This document shows, piece after piece, positions 16,158 through 23,512 of a stretch of 28,752 bases of DNA; the stretch's first letter is position 1, and each line of letters begins with the position of its first letter. Under the pieces are notes generated by a model. The model saw only the letters and a list, made by a program, of their open reading frames with translations. It made no database searches and was not told the origin of the DNA. The DNA is from JAAYJM01 sp964498585 (lineage in GTDB: Bacteria; Bacteroidota; Ignavibacteria; Kapaibacteriales; UBA2268). The position numbers and the translations under genes are program-made. Where the stretch lies: assembly GCA_964498585.1 (NCBI GenBank), contig CAZCHH010000044.1, positions 1 through 28,752 of the forward strand, read 5' to 3'.

Positions 16158-16637
16158 ATGCAAAAACCATTTATTTTAGTTGTTGATGATAACAAGATAA
16201 CCACTAAACTATTACGTAGATATCTTGAAGCGAATGGTTTCGATGCTGCTGAAGCATACGATGGGATTGATTGTTTGGAAAAAGTTAAACAGCGAATGCC
16301 AGATGCTATTGTTTTGGATGTTATGATGCCTCGGCTTGACGGTTATGAAACTGTTAAATCATTAAAGGAACAAGCTCATACTAATCATATTCCTGTTGTA
16401 ATTGTAACAGCTTTAAATGATATTGCTAATCAAATCAAATCTATCGAAGCAGGTGCAGATGACTTTTTAAGCAAACCAATTGAAGAAAAACTCCTTATTG
16501 CAAAAGTAAAATTACTCTCGTCTCTTAATATTGCCAAATTAAAAAGTATAAAATACGAAAATTTACTGATTAAAATTGCTAATAATGAAGTCAAAATTGA
16601 TGGTTTGAGCTTAGATGATATTAAAAATATGATTTAA
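16158..16637 (+). CDS. Single-domain response regulator receiver protein
   Basis: This is a 159-residue CheY/PleD-like receiver. The acidic pocket is Asp10-Asp11, the phospho-acceptor is Asp54 (IVLDVMMPRLDGYE), and the switch residues are Thr84 (VIVTALND) and Lys106 (DDFLSKPIEE). All are intact, so phosphorylation is expected. After the receiver (about 1-120) comes a 35-40-residue charged tail (KLKSIKYENLLIKIANNEVK) with no recognisable DNA-binding or enzymatic domain, so output is probably by protein interaction. There is no kinase next door. The hydrogenase-like kinase at 7378-9387 is the only histidine kinase in the window, but nothing in the sequence links the two. It is divergent from icd with a 205-bp spacer. 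Confidence 0.9.
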   Translation: MQKPFILVVDDNKITTKLLRRYLEANGFDAAEAYDGIDCLEKVKQRMPDAIVLDVMMPRLDGYETVKSLKEQAHTNHIPVVIVTALNDIANQIKSIEAGADDFLSKPIEEKLLIAKVKLLSSLNIAKLKSIKYENLLIKIANNEVKIDGLSLDDIKNMI

Positions 16638-16926
16638 TAAGTTGATAATTGTATAATTTATTCAATTTTATTGTATTTCTTGAATTATCTGCTTAATATA
16701 TTTTATTATTTATAAAAACATAAATTAAGTATTTCAGACCATAAGTTTTTAACAGTGTGGCTTACCAGAATTCAGCTTATTGGTAGCAAAGTTTTCTGGA
16801 TTTTTCACTAATTCTAAGAGTTACAAATGTTTGAACTCCCCAAAAAATTCTTATAATAACTTACTTTTATGTCTTATCTCAAATAGAAACAAGTTTAAAT
16901 CACTTCAATTTAATAAGCAAACAAAC

Positions 16927-16990
16927 AAATCAACGAATCAACAAATCAACAAATCAACGAATCAACAAATCAACAAATCAACAAATCAAC
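16927..16990. repeat. 8-bp minisatellite upstream of metG
   Basis: Eight head-to-tail units of (a/g)aatcaac. The first base runs a, g, a, a, g, a, a, a, and every other position is identical. The array ends 17 bp before a TAAATTTG promoter-like box and 55 bp before the metG ATG, so it would occupy the -33 and upstream region. Such arrays change length by slippage. The rest of 16638-16926 is featureless AT-rich DNA. Confidence 0.9.
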
Positions 16991-17006
16991 ATTTCAATTT
17001 TTTAAT

Positions 17007-17014
17007 TAAATTTG
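17007..17014 (+). promoter_or_regulatory. Candidate -7 box for metG
   Basis: TAAATTTG matches TAnnTTTG exactly and is 31 bp before the ATG at 17046. The expected -33 region falls in the last minisatellite units and contains no TTG, so this is tentative. Confidence 0.35.
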
Positions 17015-17045
17015 TATTTTTATATTGTTAAAAATCGGGGAAAAA

Positions 17046-19280
17046 ATGGCAGAAAAATTACGCACTTTAATAACATCGGCACTGCCATACTCAAATGGGT
17101 ATCTGCATTTAGGACATCTGGCAGGAGCATATCTTCCTGCCGATTTATACGCAAGATTCAAGCGTTTACAAGGCGAAGAACTGCTCTATGTCTGCGGTTC
17201 TGACGAACACGGCGTTGCTATAACTATTGCTGCTGAAAAGGAAAAAACTACTCCTAATCAAATTATTGATAAATATCATTATTCAAATTACGAAGCATTC
17301 CAGAAATTTGGTATGTCTTTCGATATATATTCAAGAACTTCTTTGCCAGAGCATCGGGAAACTGCAAGAGAATTTTTTAGCGACTTTTTGAAAAAAGGTT
17401 ATTTATTAGAGAAAGAGGAAGAGCAGTTTTTTGACCCGAAAGCAGAAATATTTCTTCCCGACAGATACGTAGAAGGTATTTGCCCTAATTGCGGTTACGA
17501 CAAAGCCCGCGGCGACCAGTGCGATAGTTGCGGCGCATACTACAATCAAATTGATTTGAAAGAGCCAAAAAGTTTGATTACCGGCGAAAAACCAGTTGTT
17601 CGCAAAACTACGCACTGGTATATGCAATTTGATAAATTTCAACAGTTTTTGGAAAATTATTTAAATTCAAACGAACACTTTTGGAAAGAAAACGTCATTC
17701 AGCAAACAAGAAGCTGGCTAAAGCAAGGGCTTTCCGAAAGAGCAATTACCCGCGACTTAAGCTGGGGTATTTCCATTGAAAATATCGAAGGAATTCCAGT
17801 AGAAAAATCAAAAGGAAAATCTATATATGTTTGGTTTGAAGCGGTGCTTGGATATATTACTGCAACAAAAATATGGGCTGCAGAGCAAGAAAAAAATGGT
17901 TTTGGCACCGCTGGCGATTGGATAAAATGGTGGAAAGACGAAGCTTCCCGTTACGTTGCATTTATTGGTAAAGACAATATTGTATTTCATACCCTGATTT
18001 TCCCTGCTATGCTTCACGCAAGAAACGATGGCTACATTTTACCGGAAAACGTTCCAGCAAACGAATTTCTGAATCTTGAAGGTAAAAAGTTTTCGAAATC
18101 AAGGAATTGGAGTATTGATTTAATTGATTTTCTAAAGGATTTTCCGGAAAATCATTCTATTGATACGCTGCGCTATACCTTGGCAATGAATCTTCCTGAA
18201 ACCCGCGATGCCGATTTCACATGGAAGGATTATCAGTCCCGCAATAATAACGAACTTTCAGCAATTTTCGGTAATTTCGTTAACCGTTCACTTGAGTTTT
18301 TACGTGCTAATTTCAATTTGCAGGTTCCTGTTCTTTCTGAAAAATATAAAGATTTTGTGCAGGATTGGAATTATTTTGCTGAAAATTATTCAATACTTAA
18401 AAATGATGAAATAAAATTTGAGGAATTTAAACAAAGTTTCATTCAAAAATATTCTGAGAATGATTTTCAGTTACTAAATACTTTAATTTCAAATATTGAT
18501 TTAGTTTCTAAGCATTATGAAACTTACAGGTTCAGAGATGCAATTACTGAAACAATGAACATAAGCCGCGCTGCAAATAAATATTTCAATGACGAAGAAC
18601 CGTGGAAATCAGTTAAACAAGATAAAGAAAAAGCAGCGAAAACCTTGTTTGTAAGCGTGCAACTATGCAACTCACTTGGAATTTTGTTTGCACCACTTCT
18701 TCCTTTTACATCACAAAGAATTTCTTCTTTCTTTGGCAATAACTTTGAAACTGGTATGCCAAATTATTCAGGTGAGAAGAAAAATTACTGGAAAAATGCA
18801 AAGAAACCTTTGATTGAACAGGGCTTTAGCGTGATTACTACAAATCAGCAAACTGAGAAACCTTTTCTGCTATTTCAACGTGTTGAAGATGAAGTAATTA
18901 AGCAACAAACAGATAAACTTGCTAAGCCAGTTGCTGAACCTGAGCCAGAGCCGTTAATTACTTTCGATGATTTTATGAAAGTAAAATTCAGAACTGCAAA
19001 AATTATTGAAGCTGAAAAAGTAAAAAAATCTAAGAAACTAATCAAATTACAAATTGATTTGGGAACTGAAAAAAGACAAATTGTAGCTGGAATTGGTGAG
19101 CATTATGATGCAGAAGAGCTGATTGGAAAAACAATTGTTGTCGTTGCAAACTTGCAGCCGGCAAAGCTAATGGGAATTGAATCAAATGGAATGCTTCTTG
19201 CAGCAAATAGTGCTGACGGAAAACTCTCTTTAATTACAGTAGAAAATAATATTGCCGGATTAGGAGCAGAAGTAAGGTAG
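17046..19280 (+). CDS. metG: Methionyl-tRNA synthetase with C-terminal tRNA-binding domain
   Basis: This is a 743-residue class I synthetase that charges tRNA-Met for initiation and elongation. I chose the ATG at 17046 because a 'gggg' Shine-Dalgarno-like run at 17037-17040 precedes it. An in-frame ATG at 17025 would add seven residues. HLGH (21-24) is the HIGH motif, and KFSKS (348-352) is the KMSKS equivalent. Cys146, 149, 159 and 162 form one zinc knuckle. The anticodon-binding helical domain follows to about 560. Residues about 640-743 (FMKVKFRTAKIIEAEKV, NLQPAKLMGIESNGMLLAA) are an OB-fold Trbp111-type domain that promotes dimerisation and tRNA binding. The gene is complete and appears to be transcribed alone. 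Confidence 0.97.
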   Translation: MAEKLRTLITSALPYSNGYLHLGHLAGAYLPADLYARFKRLQGEELLYVCGSDEHGVAITIAAEKEKTTPNQIIDKYHYSNYEAFQKFGMSFDIYSRTSLPEHRETAREFFSDFLKKGYLLEKEEEQFFDPKAEIFLPDRYVEGICPNCGYDKARGDQCDSCGAYYNQIDLKEPKSLITGEKPVVRKTTHWYMQFDKFQQFLENYLNSNEHFWKENVIQQTRSWLKQGLSERAITRDLSWGISIENIEGIPVEKSKGKSIYVWFEAVLGYITATKIWAAEQEKNGFGTAGDWIKWWKDEASRYVAFIGKDNIVFHTLIFPAMLHARNDGYILPENVPANEFLNLEGKKFSKSRNWSIDLIDFLKDFPENHSIDTLRYTLAMNLPETRDADFTWKDYQSRNNNELSAIFGNFVNRSLEFLRANFNLQVPVLSEKYKDFVQDWNYFAENYSILKNDEIKFEEFKQSFIQKYSENDFQLLNTLISNIDLVSKHYETYRFRDAITETMNISRAANKYFNDEEPWKSVKQDKEKAAKTLFVSVQLCNSLGILFAPLLPFTSQRISSFFGNNFETGMPNYSGEKKNYWKNAKKPLIEQGFSVITTNQQTEKPFLLFQRVEDEVIKQQTDKLAKPVAEPEPEPLITFDDFMKVKFRTAKIIEAEKVKKSKKLIKLQIDLGTEKRQIVAGIGEHYDAEELIGKTIVVVANLQPAKLMGIESNGMLLAANSADGKLSLITVENNIAGLGAEVR

Positions 19281-19335
19281 AATGTTGAATTGTTTATTTG
19301 GTGAATTGTTGATTAGTTGTTTGGTAAGTTTTATC

Positions 19336-19364
19336 CTCCTTCACAAATTGTATTTTGGAAGGAA
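19336..19364. repeat. Decayed copy of the 5673-5703 hairpin
   Basis: ctccttcacaaattg...ttggaagga keeps the outer stem of the strong hairpin upstream of nrdJ but has mismatches near the loop. It is 55 bp past the metG stop codon and could serve as a weak terminator. Confidence 0.4.
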
Positions 19365-19445
19365 ATTTTCATAAAAGTTATACTTTTCTTATTTAAAAGC
19401 AATGTATAAATTTTATATGGAAGTTCTAAAAATTCAAATTTTATT

Positions 19446-19500
19446 GTCATTCTGAACCCCAAGATAAAGCAAATGCTTTATTATAATAGAGATGGCATAA
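19446..19500 (-). repeat. Family C element, inverse orientation
   Basis: gtcattctgaaccccaagat, then the aaagcaaatgcttt palindrome, then aatagagatggcataa. This is the reverse complement of the family C consensus. It lies directly beside the family B element at 19511-19592. Confidence 0.7.
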
Positions 19501-19510
19501 TTTTATCCCT

Positions 19511-19592
19511 GTCATTTTGAAGCGCAGCGAAGAATCTCGCAAGTCATTTCTATCACGAATTTTGAGATTCTTCACTTCGTTATAGAATGACA
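19511..19592. repeat. Family B element, 'aagtcatt' loop subtype
   Basis: gtcattttgaagcgcagcga...aatctcgcaagtcatttcta...ttgagattcttcacttcgtt...tagaatgac. Arms and loop match the elements at 27-110 and 28569-28650. A partial arm (aagtgaagaatctcgc) follows at about 19616-19631. The 19281-19729 spacer holds only these repeats and the hutU promoter region. Confidence 0.75.
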
Positions 19593-19670
19593 CTGTTATC
19601 TTTAATTCCGATACTAAGTGAAGAATCTCGCAACTTTTTTCTAAATTTTTTCATATAAAAAAACTAATGT

Positions 19671-19678
19671 AATTTTGT
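19671..19678 (+). promoter_or_regulatory. Candidate -7 box for hutU
   Basis: TAATTTTG matches TAnnTTTG exactly and lies 52 bp before the hutU ATG. A T-rich stretch, but no clear TTG, is found at the -33 distance. Confidence 0.35.
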
Positions 19679-19729
19679 ATTATTAAAATGTATTAAAAGC
19701 AAAGAATATTTTAATATAAAAGGAAAACA

Positions 19730-21379
19730 ATGAGAACAGTAAAAGTACCAAGAGGAACGCAGCTAACCTGCAAAAACTGGCAAATTGAAGCTGCATACAG
19801 AATGATTCAACACAATCTTGACCCTGAAAATGCAGAAAAACCATCTGAACTTATCGTTTATGGTGGTCTGGGCAAAGCTGCAAGAAACTGGGAATGTTAC
19901 GATGCAATAATTGATTCACTCAAAAACCTTGAACCAGACGAAACGCTTCTTGTTCAGTCAGGAAAACCGGTTGCCGTAGTGACTACTCATCTGCAAGCAC
20001 CAAGAGTAATTATCGCAAATTCAAACCTTGTGCCTAAATGGGCTACCTGGGACGAATTCAGACGTTTAGACAAACTCGGCTTGATTATGTATGGACAAAT
20101 GACGGCTGGAAGCTGGATTTATATCGGAACACAGGGCATTTTACAGGGAACTTACGAAACCTTTGCAGAAGTAGCCCGTCAGCACTTTGGTGGCGATTTA
20201 CGAGGTAAATTCCTGCTTACCGGTGGAATGGGCGGAATGGGCGGAGCCCAGCCACTTGCTGCCACATTTGCAGGCGCCGCTTCAATAACAGTTGAAATCG
20301 ACGAAAAACGCATTGACAAACGCATTCACGATGGCTATTGCCAGATTAAAGTGCATACGATTGAAGAAGCCCTTAAAATAATTAAAGAAAAAACTGCTGC
20401 AAAAGAGCCCTGCTCAATCGGTCTTGTTGGCAATGCTGCTGATGTGTTTTCGTATTTAGCCAACAATCATATCATTCCGGACGTTGTAACAGACCAAACC
20501 GCTGCTCACGACCCTCTAAACGGTTATTATCCATCGGGATATACCAAAGAAGAAGCAGACAAATTAAGATTAGAAAATCCGGAAAAATATCTTGAAGAAG
20601 CATATCGTTCAATAGCAACTCACGTTAATGCAATGCTCAGTTTTCAACAGCAGGGTTCAATCGTATTTGATTATGGAAACAACATTCGCGGAATAGCAAA
20701 AGATAACGGAAATGTCCAAAACGCTTTCAATTTTCCCGGTTTTGTTCCGGCATACATCAGACCACTTTTCTGCGATGGCAAAGGACCTTTCCGCTGGGTA
20801 GCCCTTTCTGGAAATCCAGACGACATCCATAAAATTGATAAGCGAATTAAAGAACTCTTTCCAGATGATAGTTCTCTTCATAAATGGATTGACCAGGCGC
20901 AAAAGCATGTTGGTTACCAGGCACTTCCAGCTCGAATTTGCTGGCTTGGCTATGGCGACAGAATGAAAGCCGGTTTGCTGTTCAACGAAATGGTGAAAAG
21001 TGGCGAGGTTTCAGCACCAATCGTCATTGGACGAGACCATCTTGATTGCGGTTCAGTTGCATCTCCTTTCAGGGAAACCGAGAGTATGAAAGACGGTAGC
21101 GATGCTATTGCTGACTGGGTATATTTCAATTTTGCTTTAAATGCTATTGGTGGTGCTTCCTGGGTATCGCTTCACCACGGTGGCGGAGTAGGTATGGGAC
21201 TTTCTTTACATGCAGGAATGGTTGTAGTTGCTGATGGAACTGATGATGCAGCATCAAGATTAAAGCGTGTTTTGACTTACGACCCAATGCTCGGTATTAT
21301 TCGACACACAGATGCTGGCTACGATAGAGCAATGGAAAACGCAAAGAAGTTTGGCATAAAAATTCCTATGCTAAAGTAA
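19730..21379 (+). CDS. hutU: Urocanate hydratase (urocanase)
   Basis: This is a 549-residue cytoplasmic enzyme that hydrates urocanate to imidazolone propionate, the second step of histidine degradation, using tightly bound NAD+ as an electrophile. The glycine-rich NAD site is TGGMGGMGGAQPLAATFAGA. RICWLGYGDR holds Cys404, which by position should match the essential Cys410 of the Pseudomonas enzyme. GRDHLDCGSVASPFRETESM and SLHHGGGVGMGLSLHAGMV are the conserved C-terminal blocks. The length is normal and the gene intact. 'aaaagga' 7-11 bp before the ATG is a good Shine-Dalgarno. Neither hutH, hutI, hutG nor a hut regulator adjoins it, so the rest of the pathway must be elsewhere. The GC content looks higher than that of the secreted-protein genes nearby. 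Confidence 0.96.
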   Translation: MRTVKVPRGTQLTCKNWQIEAAYRMIQHNLDPENAEKPSELIVYGGLGKAARNWECYDAIIDSLKNLEPDETLLVQSGKPVAVVTTHLQAPRVIIANSNLVPKWATWDEFRRLDKLGLIMYGQMTAGSWIYIGTQGILQGTYETFAEVARQHFGGDLRGKFLLTGGMGGMGGAQPLAATFAGAASITVEIDEKRIDKRIHDGYCQIKVHTIEEALKIIKEKTAAKEPCSIGLVGNAADVFSYLANNHIIPDVVTDQTAAHDPLNGYYPSGYTKEEADKLRLENPEKYLEEAYRSIATHVNAMLSFQQQGSIVFDYGNNIRGIAKDNGNVQNAFNFPGFVPAYIRPLFCDGKGPFRWVALSGNPDDIHKIDKRIKELFPDDSSLHKWIDQAQKHVGYQALPARICWLGYGDRMKAGLLFNEMVKSGEVSAPIVIGRDHLDCGSVASPFRETESMKDGSDAIADWVYFNFALNAIGGASWVSLHHGGGVGMGLSLHAGMVVVADGTDDAASRLKRVLTYDPMLGIIRHTDAGYDRAMENAKKFGIKIPMLK

Positions 21380-21475
21380 CGTTATTTGAAAATTATAAAT
21401 AAAAATATTCTAATTGATTGAAATAAAGCTATTTAAAAGAATATTTCAAAATTAGAACGAATAGAGGAGAGATGA

Positions 21476-21510
21476 CAAAATGGCACTAAAAACGACATAG
21501 TGCCATTTTG
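21476..21510. terminator. Perfect 13-bp hairpin downstream of hutU
   Basis: caaaatggcacta (21476-21488) and tagtgccattttg (21498-21510) are exact inverse complements around a 9-nt loop, and the right arm carries TTTT. It is about 97 bp past the hutU stop codon. A related gcgacaaaatgacatc follows at 21533-21548, so it could belong to a repeat instead. Confidence 0.45.
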
Positions 21511-21540
21511 ACACACGAAAAGCGATAAAAGTGCGACAAA

Positions 21541-21592
21541 ATGACATCTTTGCTTAAAATGAAGCAAGTGCTTTTATAAATGGAGATGAGGT
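21541..21592 (-). repeat. Family C element, inverse orientation, decayed
   Basis: atgacatctttgc...aaatgaagcaagtgctttta...aatggagatgaggt aligns with the reverse complement of family C but lacks part of the GGTTACC block. It faces outward from family A copy 2, mirroring the C copy at 21869-21924. Confidence 0.5.
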
Positions 21593-21600
21593 AAATATTC

Positions 21601-21860
21601 TGTTATTCTGACAGATGTCAGAATCTATCATAAAAATATTTTTTATTGTTCATTAGTTATTAGTCATTTGTATTTTTACTAACAACCAATGACTAAAAAC
21701 CAAGATATGTGCTGATATATACATCAGAATCCATCATGGGAAAGCAAGTGAGCTTGCTCATTTGTTACATTTTGGCAAGCCCAAATGCTTCATTGAAATA
21801 GCTATAATTGAATAGAGTTGAACAATAATAAAATGGATTCTGACATCCGTCAGAATGACA
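21601..21860. repeat. Family A REPIN-like element, copy 2 (long)
   Basis: The left arm, tgttattctgacagatgtca and onward (21601-21630), and the right arm ending ctgacatccgtcagaatgac plus a (21831-21860) are imperfect inverse copies. The core again holds a ttagttattagtcattt/caatgactaa inverted pair (about 21651-21693) as in copy 1. It also has a stray partial arm (atcagaatccatcat, 21723-21737) and a small gcaag...cttgc hairpin. It is more decayed than copies 1 and 3. Confidence 0.7.
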
Positions 21861-21868
21861 TTATGCAT

Positions 21869-21924
21869 TGTATCATCTCTATTTAAATGAAGATATTGCT
21901 TTGTTCTGGAGTTCTCATTGACAT
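21869..21924 (+). repeat. Family C element
   Basis: tgtatcatctctatttaaat...ttctggagttctcattgaca. It follows family A copy 2 by 8 bp and ends 23 bp before the ATG of the small gene at 21948, so it may lie in that gene's leader. Confidence 0.6.
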
Positions 21925-21947
21925 TTTAATATAAATAGAATTAAACA

Positions 21948-22154
21948 ATGAAAAAAGAATATGATTTCTCTAATGCAGAAAGGGGTAAATTTTATAATGC
22001 TGATGCAGTGTTTAATTTGCCTATTTATCTTGATATTACTTCTCAAGAATTTTTAGAAAATATTGCAAAAAAGAAAAATACAGATATTCAAAACGTTGTT
22101 AATATTATTGTTCAAGATAGTATAAAGCTTTACAAGTCATTATCATTGCAATAA
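21948..22154 (+). CDS. Small ribbon-helix-helix / antitoxin-like protein
   Basis: This 68-residue protein opens KKEYDFSNAERGKFY, followed by FNLPIYLDITSQEFLENIAK and then VNIIVQDSIKLYKSL. That is a short beta-strand (FNLPIYLD) followed by two helices, the layout of ribbon-helix-helix proteins. The opening resembles that of small antitoxin-like or CopG-like proteins found beside toxins in many bacteria. No toxin gene is next to it: the 260 bp downstream lead to the sigma factor, and the upstream 568 bp are repeats. It could be an orphan antitoxin or a small DNA-binding regulator. The reading frame seems real because its amino-acid composition and the repeat-free sequence differ from the surrounding spacer. 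Function is inferred only from pattern. Confidence 0.65.
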   Translation: MKKEYDFSNAERGKFYNADAVFNLPIYLDITSQEFLENIAKKKNTDIQNVVNIIVQDSIKLYKSLSLQ

Positions 22155-22314
22155 AAAATAATATTTGGAATTAGTGTTATTATCTAAAAACCAGTTAAAT
22201 CAAAAAAGTGTAAATATTCTTAAACAGGAATATTTCAAATTGTGTTAAAGTTCGGGCTAAAAAGGTTCGATAATTAAAAAAGTAAAAATATTTTGAAACT
22301 TTTTTTTAAAATAT

Positions 22315-22345
22315 TTGTCTTATTATAAAAAATAGTATTATATTG
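22315..22345 (+). promoter_or_regulatory. Possible promoter for the sigma-factor gene
   Basis: ttg at 22315-22317 and tatattg at 22339-22345 (one base short of TAnnTTTG) are 21 bp apart, a spacing allowed for Bacteroidota promoters. The 22155-22447 spacer otherwise holds only a small aaatattc/gaatattt hairpin (22212-22235). Confidence 0.25.
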
Positions 22346-22447
22346 CAAAAAATATTATGAACAAATTGGAGTGAAATTGCTACGTAATTTACCGAATGAA
22401 AAAAGTAAAAAATTATGAACAAACTGAGCAGAAAGGAAGAAATTTCT

Positions 22448-23059
22448 ATGACAAAAGAGAATAATTACGTAGAAACGCAGCCCGCAGACAAGGGTATGGT
22501 TGTTGATTTGCTCAATAAAATTGAGAGTTTATTCAAGACTGATAGAAAGAAATTCCTTGGTTTTATTCGTCAAAGAGTTAGAAGCCAAGAGGAAGCCGAA
22601 GATATTTTGCAAGATGTCTTCACAAATGTGATTGTAGCTTCTGCAAATATTCAGAAACCGATTGAAAACGTGTCTTCATGGATTTTCACTGCTGTCAGAA
22701 ACAGAATTATTGACTCATACAGAAAGAAAAGAGCAGATACTTTCACCGACCTGCAAACTGCCGGACGGCTCGAAGAAGGACTTGATATTTATGAAAAATA
22801 TCTTGGCGATGCTACCGCAGGACCGGACAAGGACTTGATGAGAAAAACTATTTGGGAAAGCGTCCAGGAAGGATTAGCTGAACTCCCAGCTGAGCAAAGA
22901 GATGTTTTCGTGAAAAATGAGTTTGAGGGCGTTTCTTTCAGAGAAATGGCTCTGGACAGTGGCGTTAATATCAATACTTTACTCGCTCGTAAACGCTATG
23001 CCGTATTGCACTTAAGACGTCGTCTTAAAAACATATACACTTCTATATCTGAAAATTAA
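22448..23059 (+). CDS. ECF-type RNA polymerase sigma-70 factor
   Basis: This is a 203-residue sigma factor from the ATG at 22448, chosen because 'aaggaag' (22433-22439) lies 8 bp before it. An in-frame ATG at 22415 would add 11 residues but has no Shine-Dalgarno. Region 2 is visible as FLGFIRQRVRSQEEAEDIL, QDVFTNVI, then SWIFTAVRNRIIDSYRKKRA (-10 recognition). Region 4 starts ELPAEQRDVFVKNEFEGVSF with the helix-turn-helix REMALDSGVNINTLLARKR (-35 recognition). There is no region 1.1 or 3, so it is of the short ECF class. No anti-sigma factor adjoins it, unlike many ECF genes, so its trigger is unknown. A clear terminator follows. Confidence 0.9.
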   Translation: MTKENNYVETQPADKGMVVDLLNKIESLFKTDRKKFLGFIRQRVRSQEEAEDILQDVFTNVIVASANIQKPIENVSSWIFTAVRNRIIDSYRKKRADTFTDLQTAGRLEEGLDIYEKYLGDATAGPDKDLMRKTIWESVQEGLAELPAEQRDVFVKNEFEGVSFREMALDSGVNINTLLARKRYAVLHLRRRLKNIYTSISEN

Positions 23060-23075
23060 TTTTAAAATAAAATGT

Positions 23076-23115
23076 AAAAAAGGTTGTCCAGCTTTTGCTT
23101 GGCAACCTTTTTTTA
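23076..23115 (+). terminator. Rho-independent terminator of the sigma-factor gene
   Basis: aggttgtccagc (23081-23092) and gcttggcaacct (23097-23108) form a GC-containing stem with a bulge, followed by a run of seven T (23108-23114). It starts about 17 bp after the stop codon. This is the best textbook terminator in the window. Confidence 0.85.
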
Positions 23116-23148
23116 TTTTTATACAATTTCTAGTATTAAGTGGCATAA

Positions 23149-23226
23149 TGTCATTCTGACGGATGTCAGAATCTATCTTTAATACCGAAAAGAACAAGAT
23201 GGATTCTGACATCCGTCAGAATGACA
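23149..23226. repeat. Family A REPIN-like element, copy 3 (short)
   Basis: The arms at 23149-23178 and 23197-23226 are near-perfect inverse copies with only 18 bp between them. They lack the long core seen in copies 1 and 2. Each arm keeps the TTCTGAC-ggat-GTCAGAA palindrome. The remaining 23227-23512 spacer is AT-rich with no other structure recognised. Confidence 0.8.
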
Positions 23227-23512
23227 TTTCATATATTCATATTATTTATGACATTTTATAATGGAATTTGTATTACATAGTTTCTTTTGTAAAAATAATT
23301 CCAAATTAAATTTTTTTCTTTTGTTTTTTCCAAAAATAATAATTAAATTAAAAAAAGTAATGTAAATATTGATAATTTAATATATTAGCTTTTTTTATGG
23401 CGTATATTTACAAAGTTATTTTTTGGGCAATATTCCATATTTCTTTTTATATCAATGCGAAAACAAGTTATTGGAAAAAAGTTCTACAATAAAATAAATT
23501 AAGGAAAAACAA

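Noticed and set aside
16780..17031. An 83-codon open frame on the plus strand upstream of metG
   Set aside because: Its C-terminal half is a translation of the 8-bp minisatellite (Asn/Gln/Ser/Thr repeats), and it runs into the metG leader. No domain or Shine-Dalgarno supports it.
19289..19324. gttgatt-like units after metG as an inverted copy of the upstream minisatellite
   Set aside because: Only two loose matches (attgttgatt, agttgtttgg) in AT-rich sequence. This is too weak to distinguish from chance.
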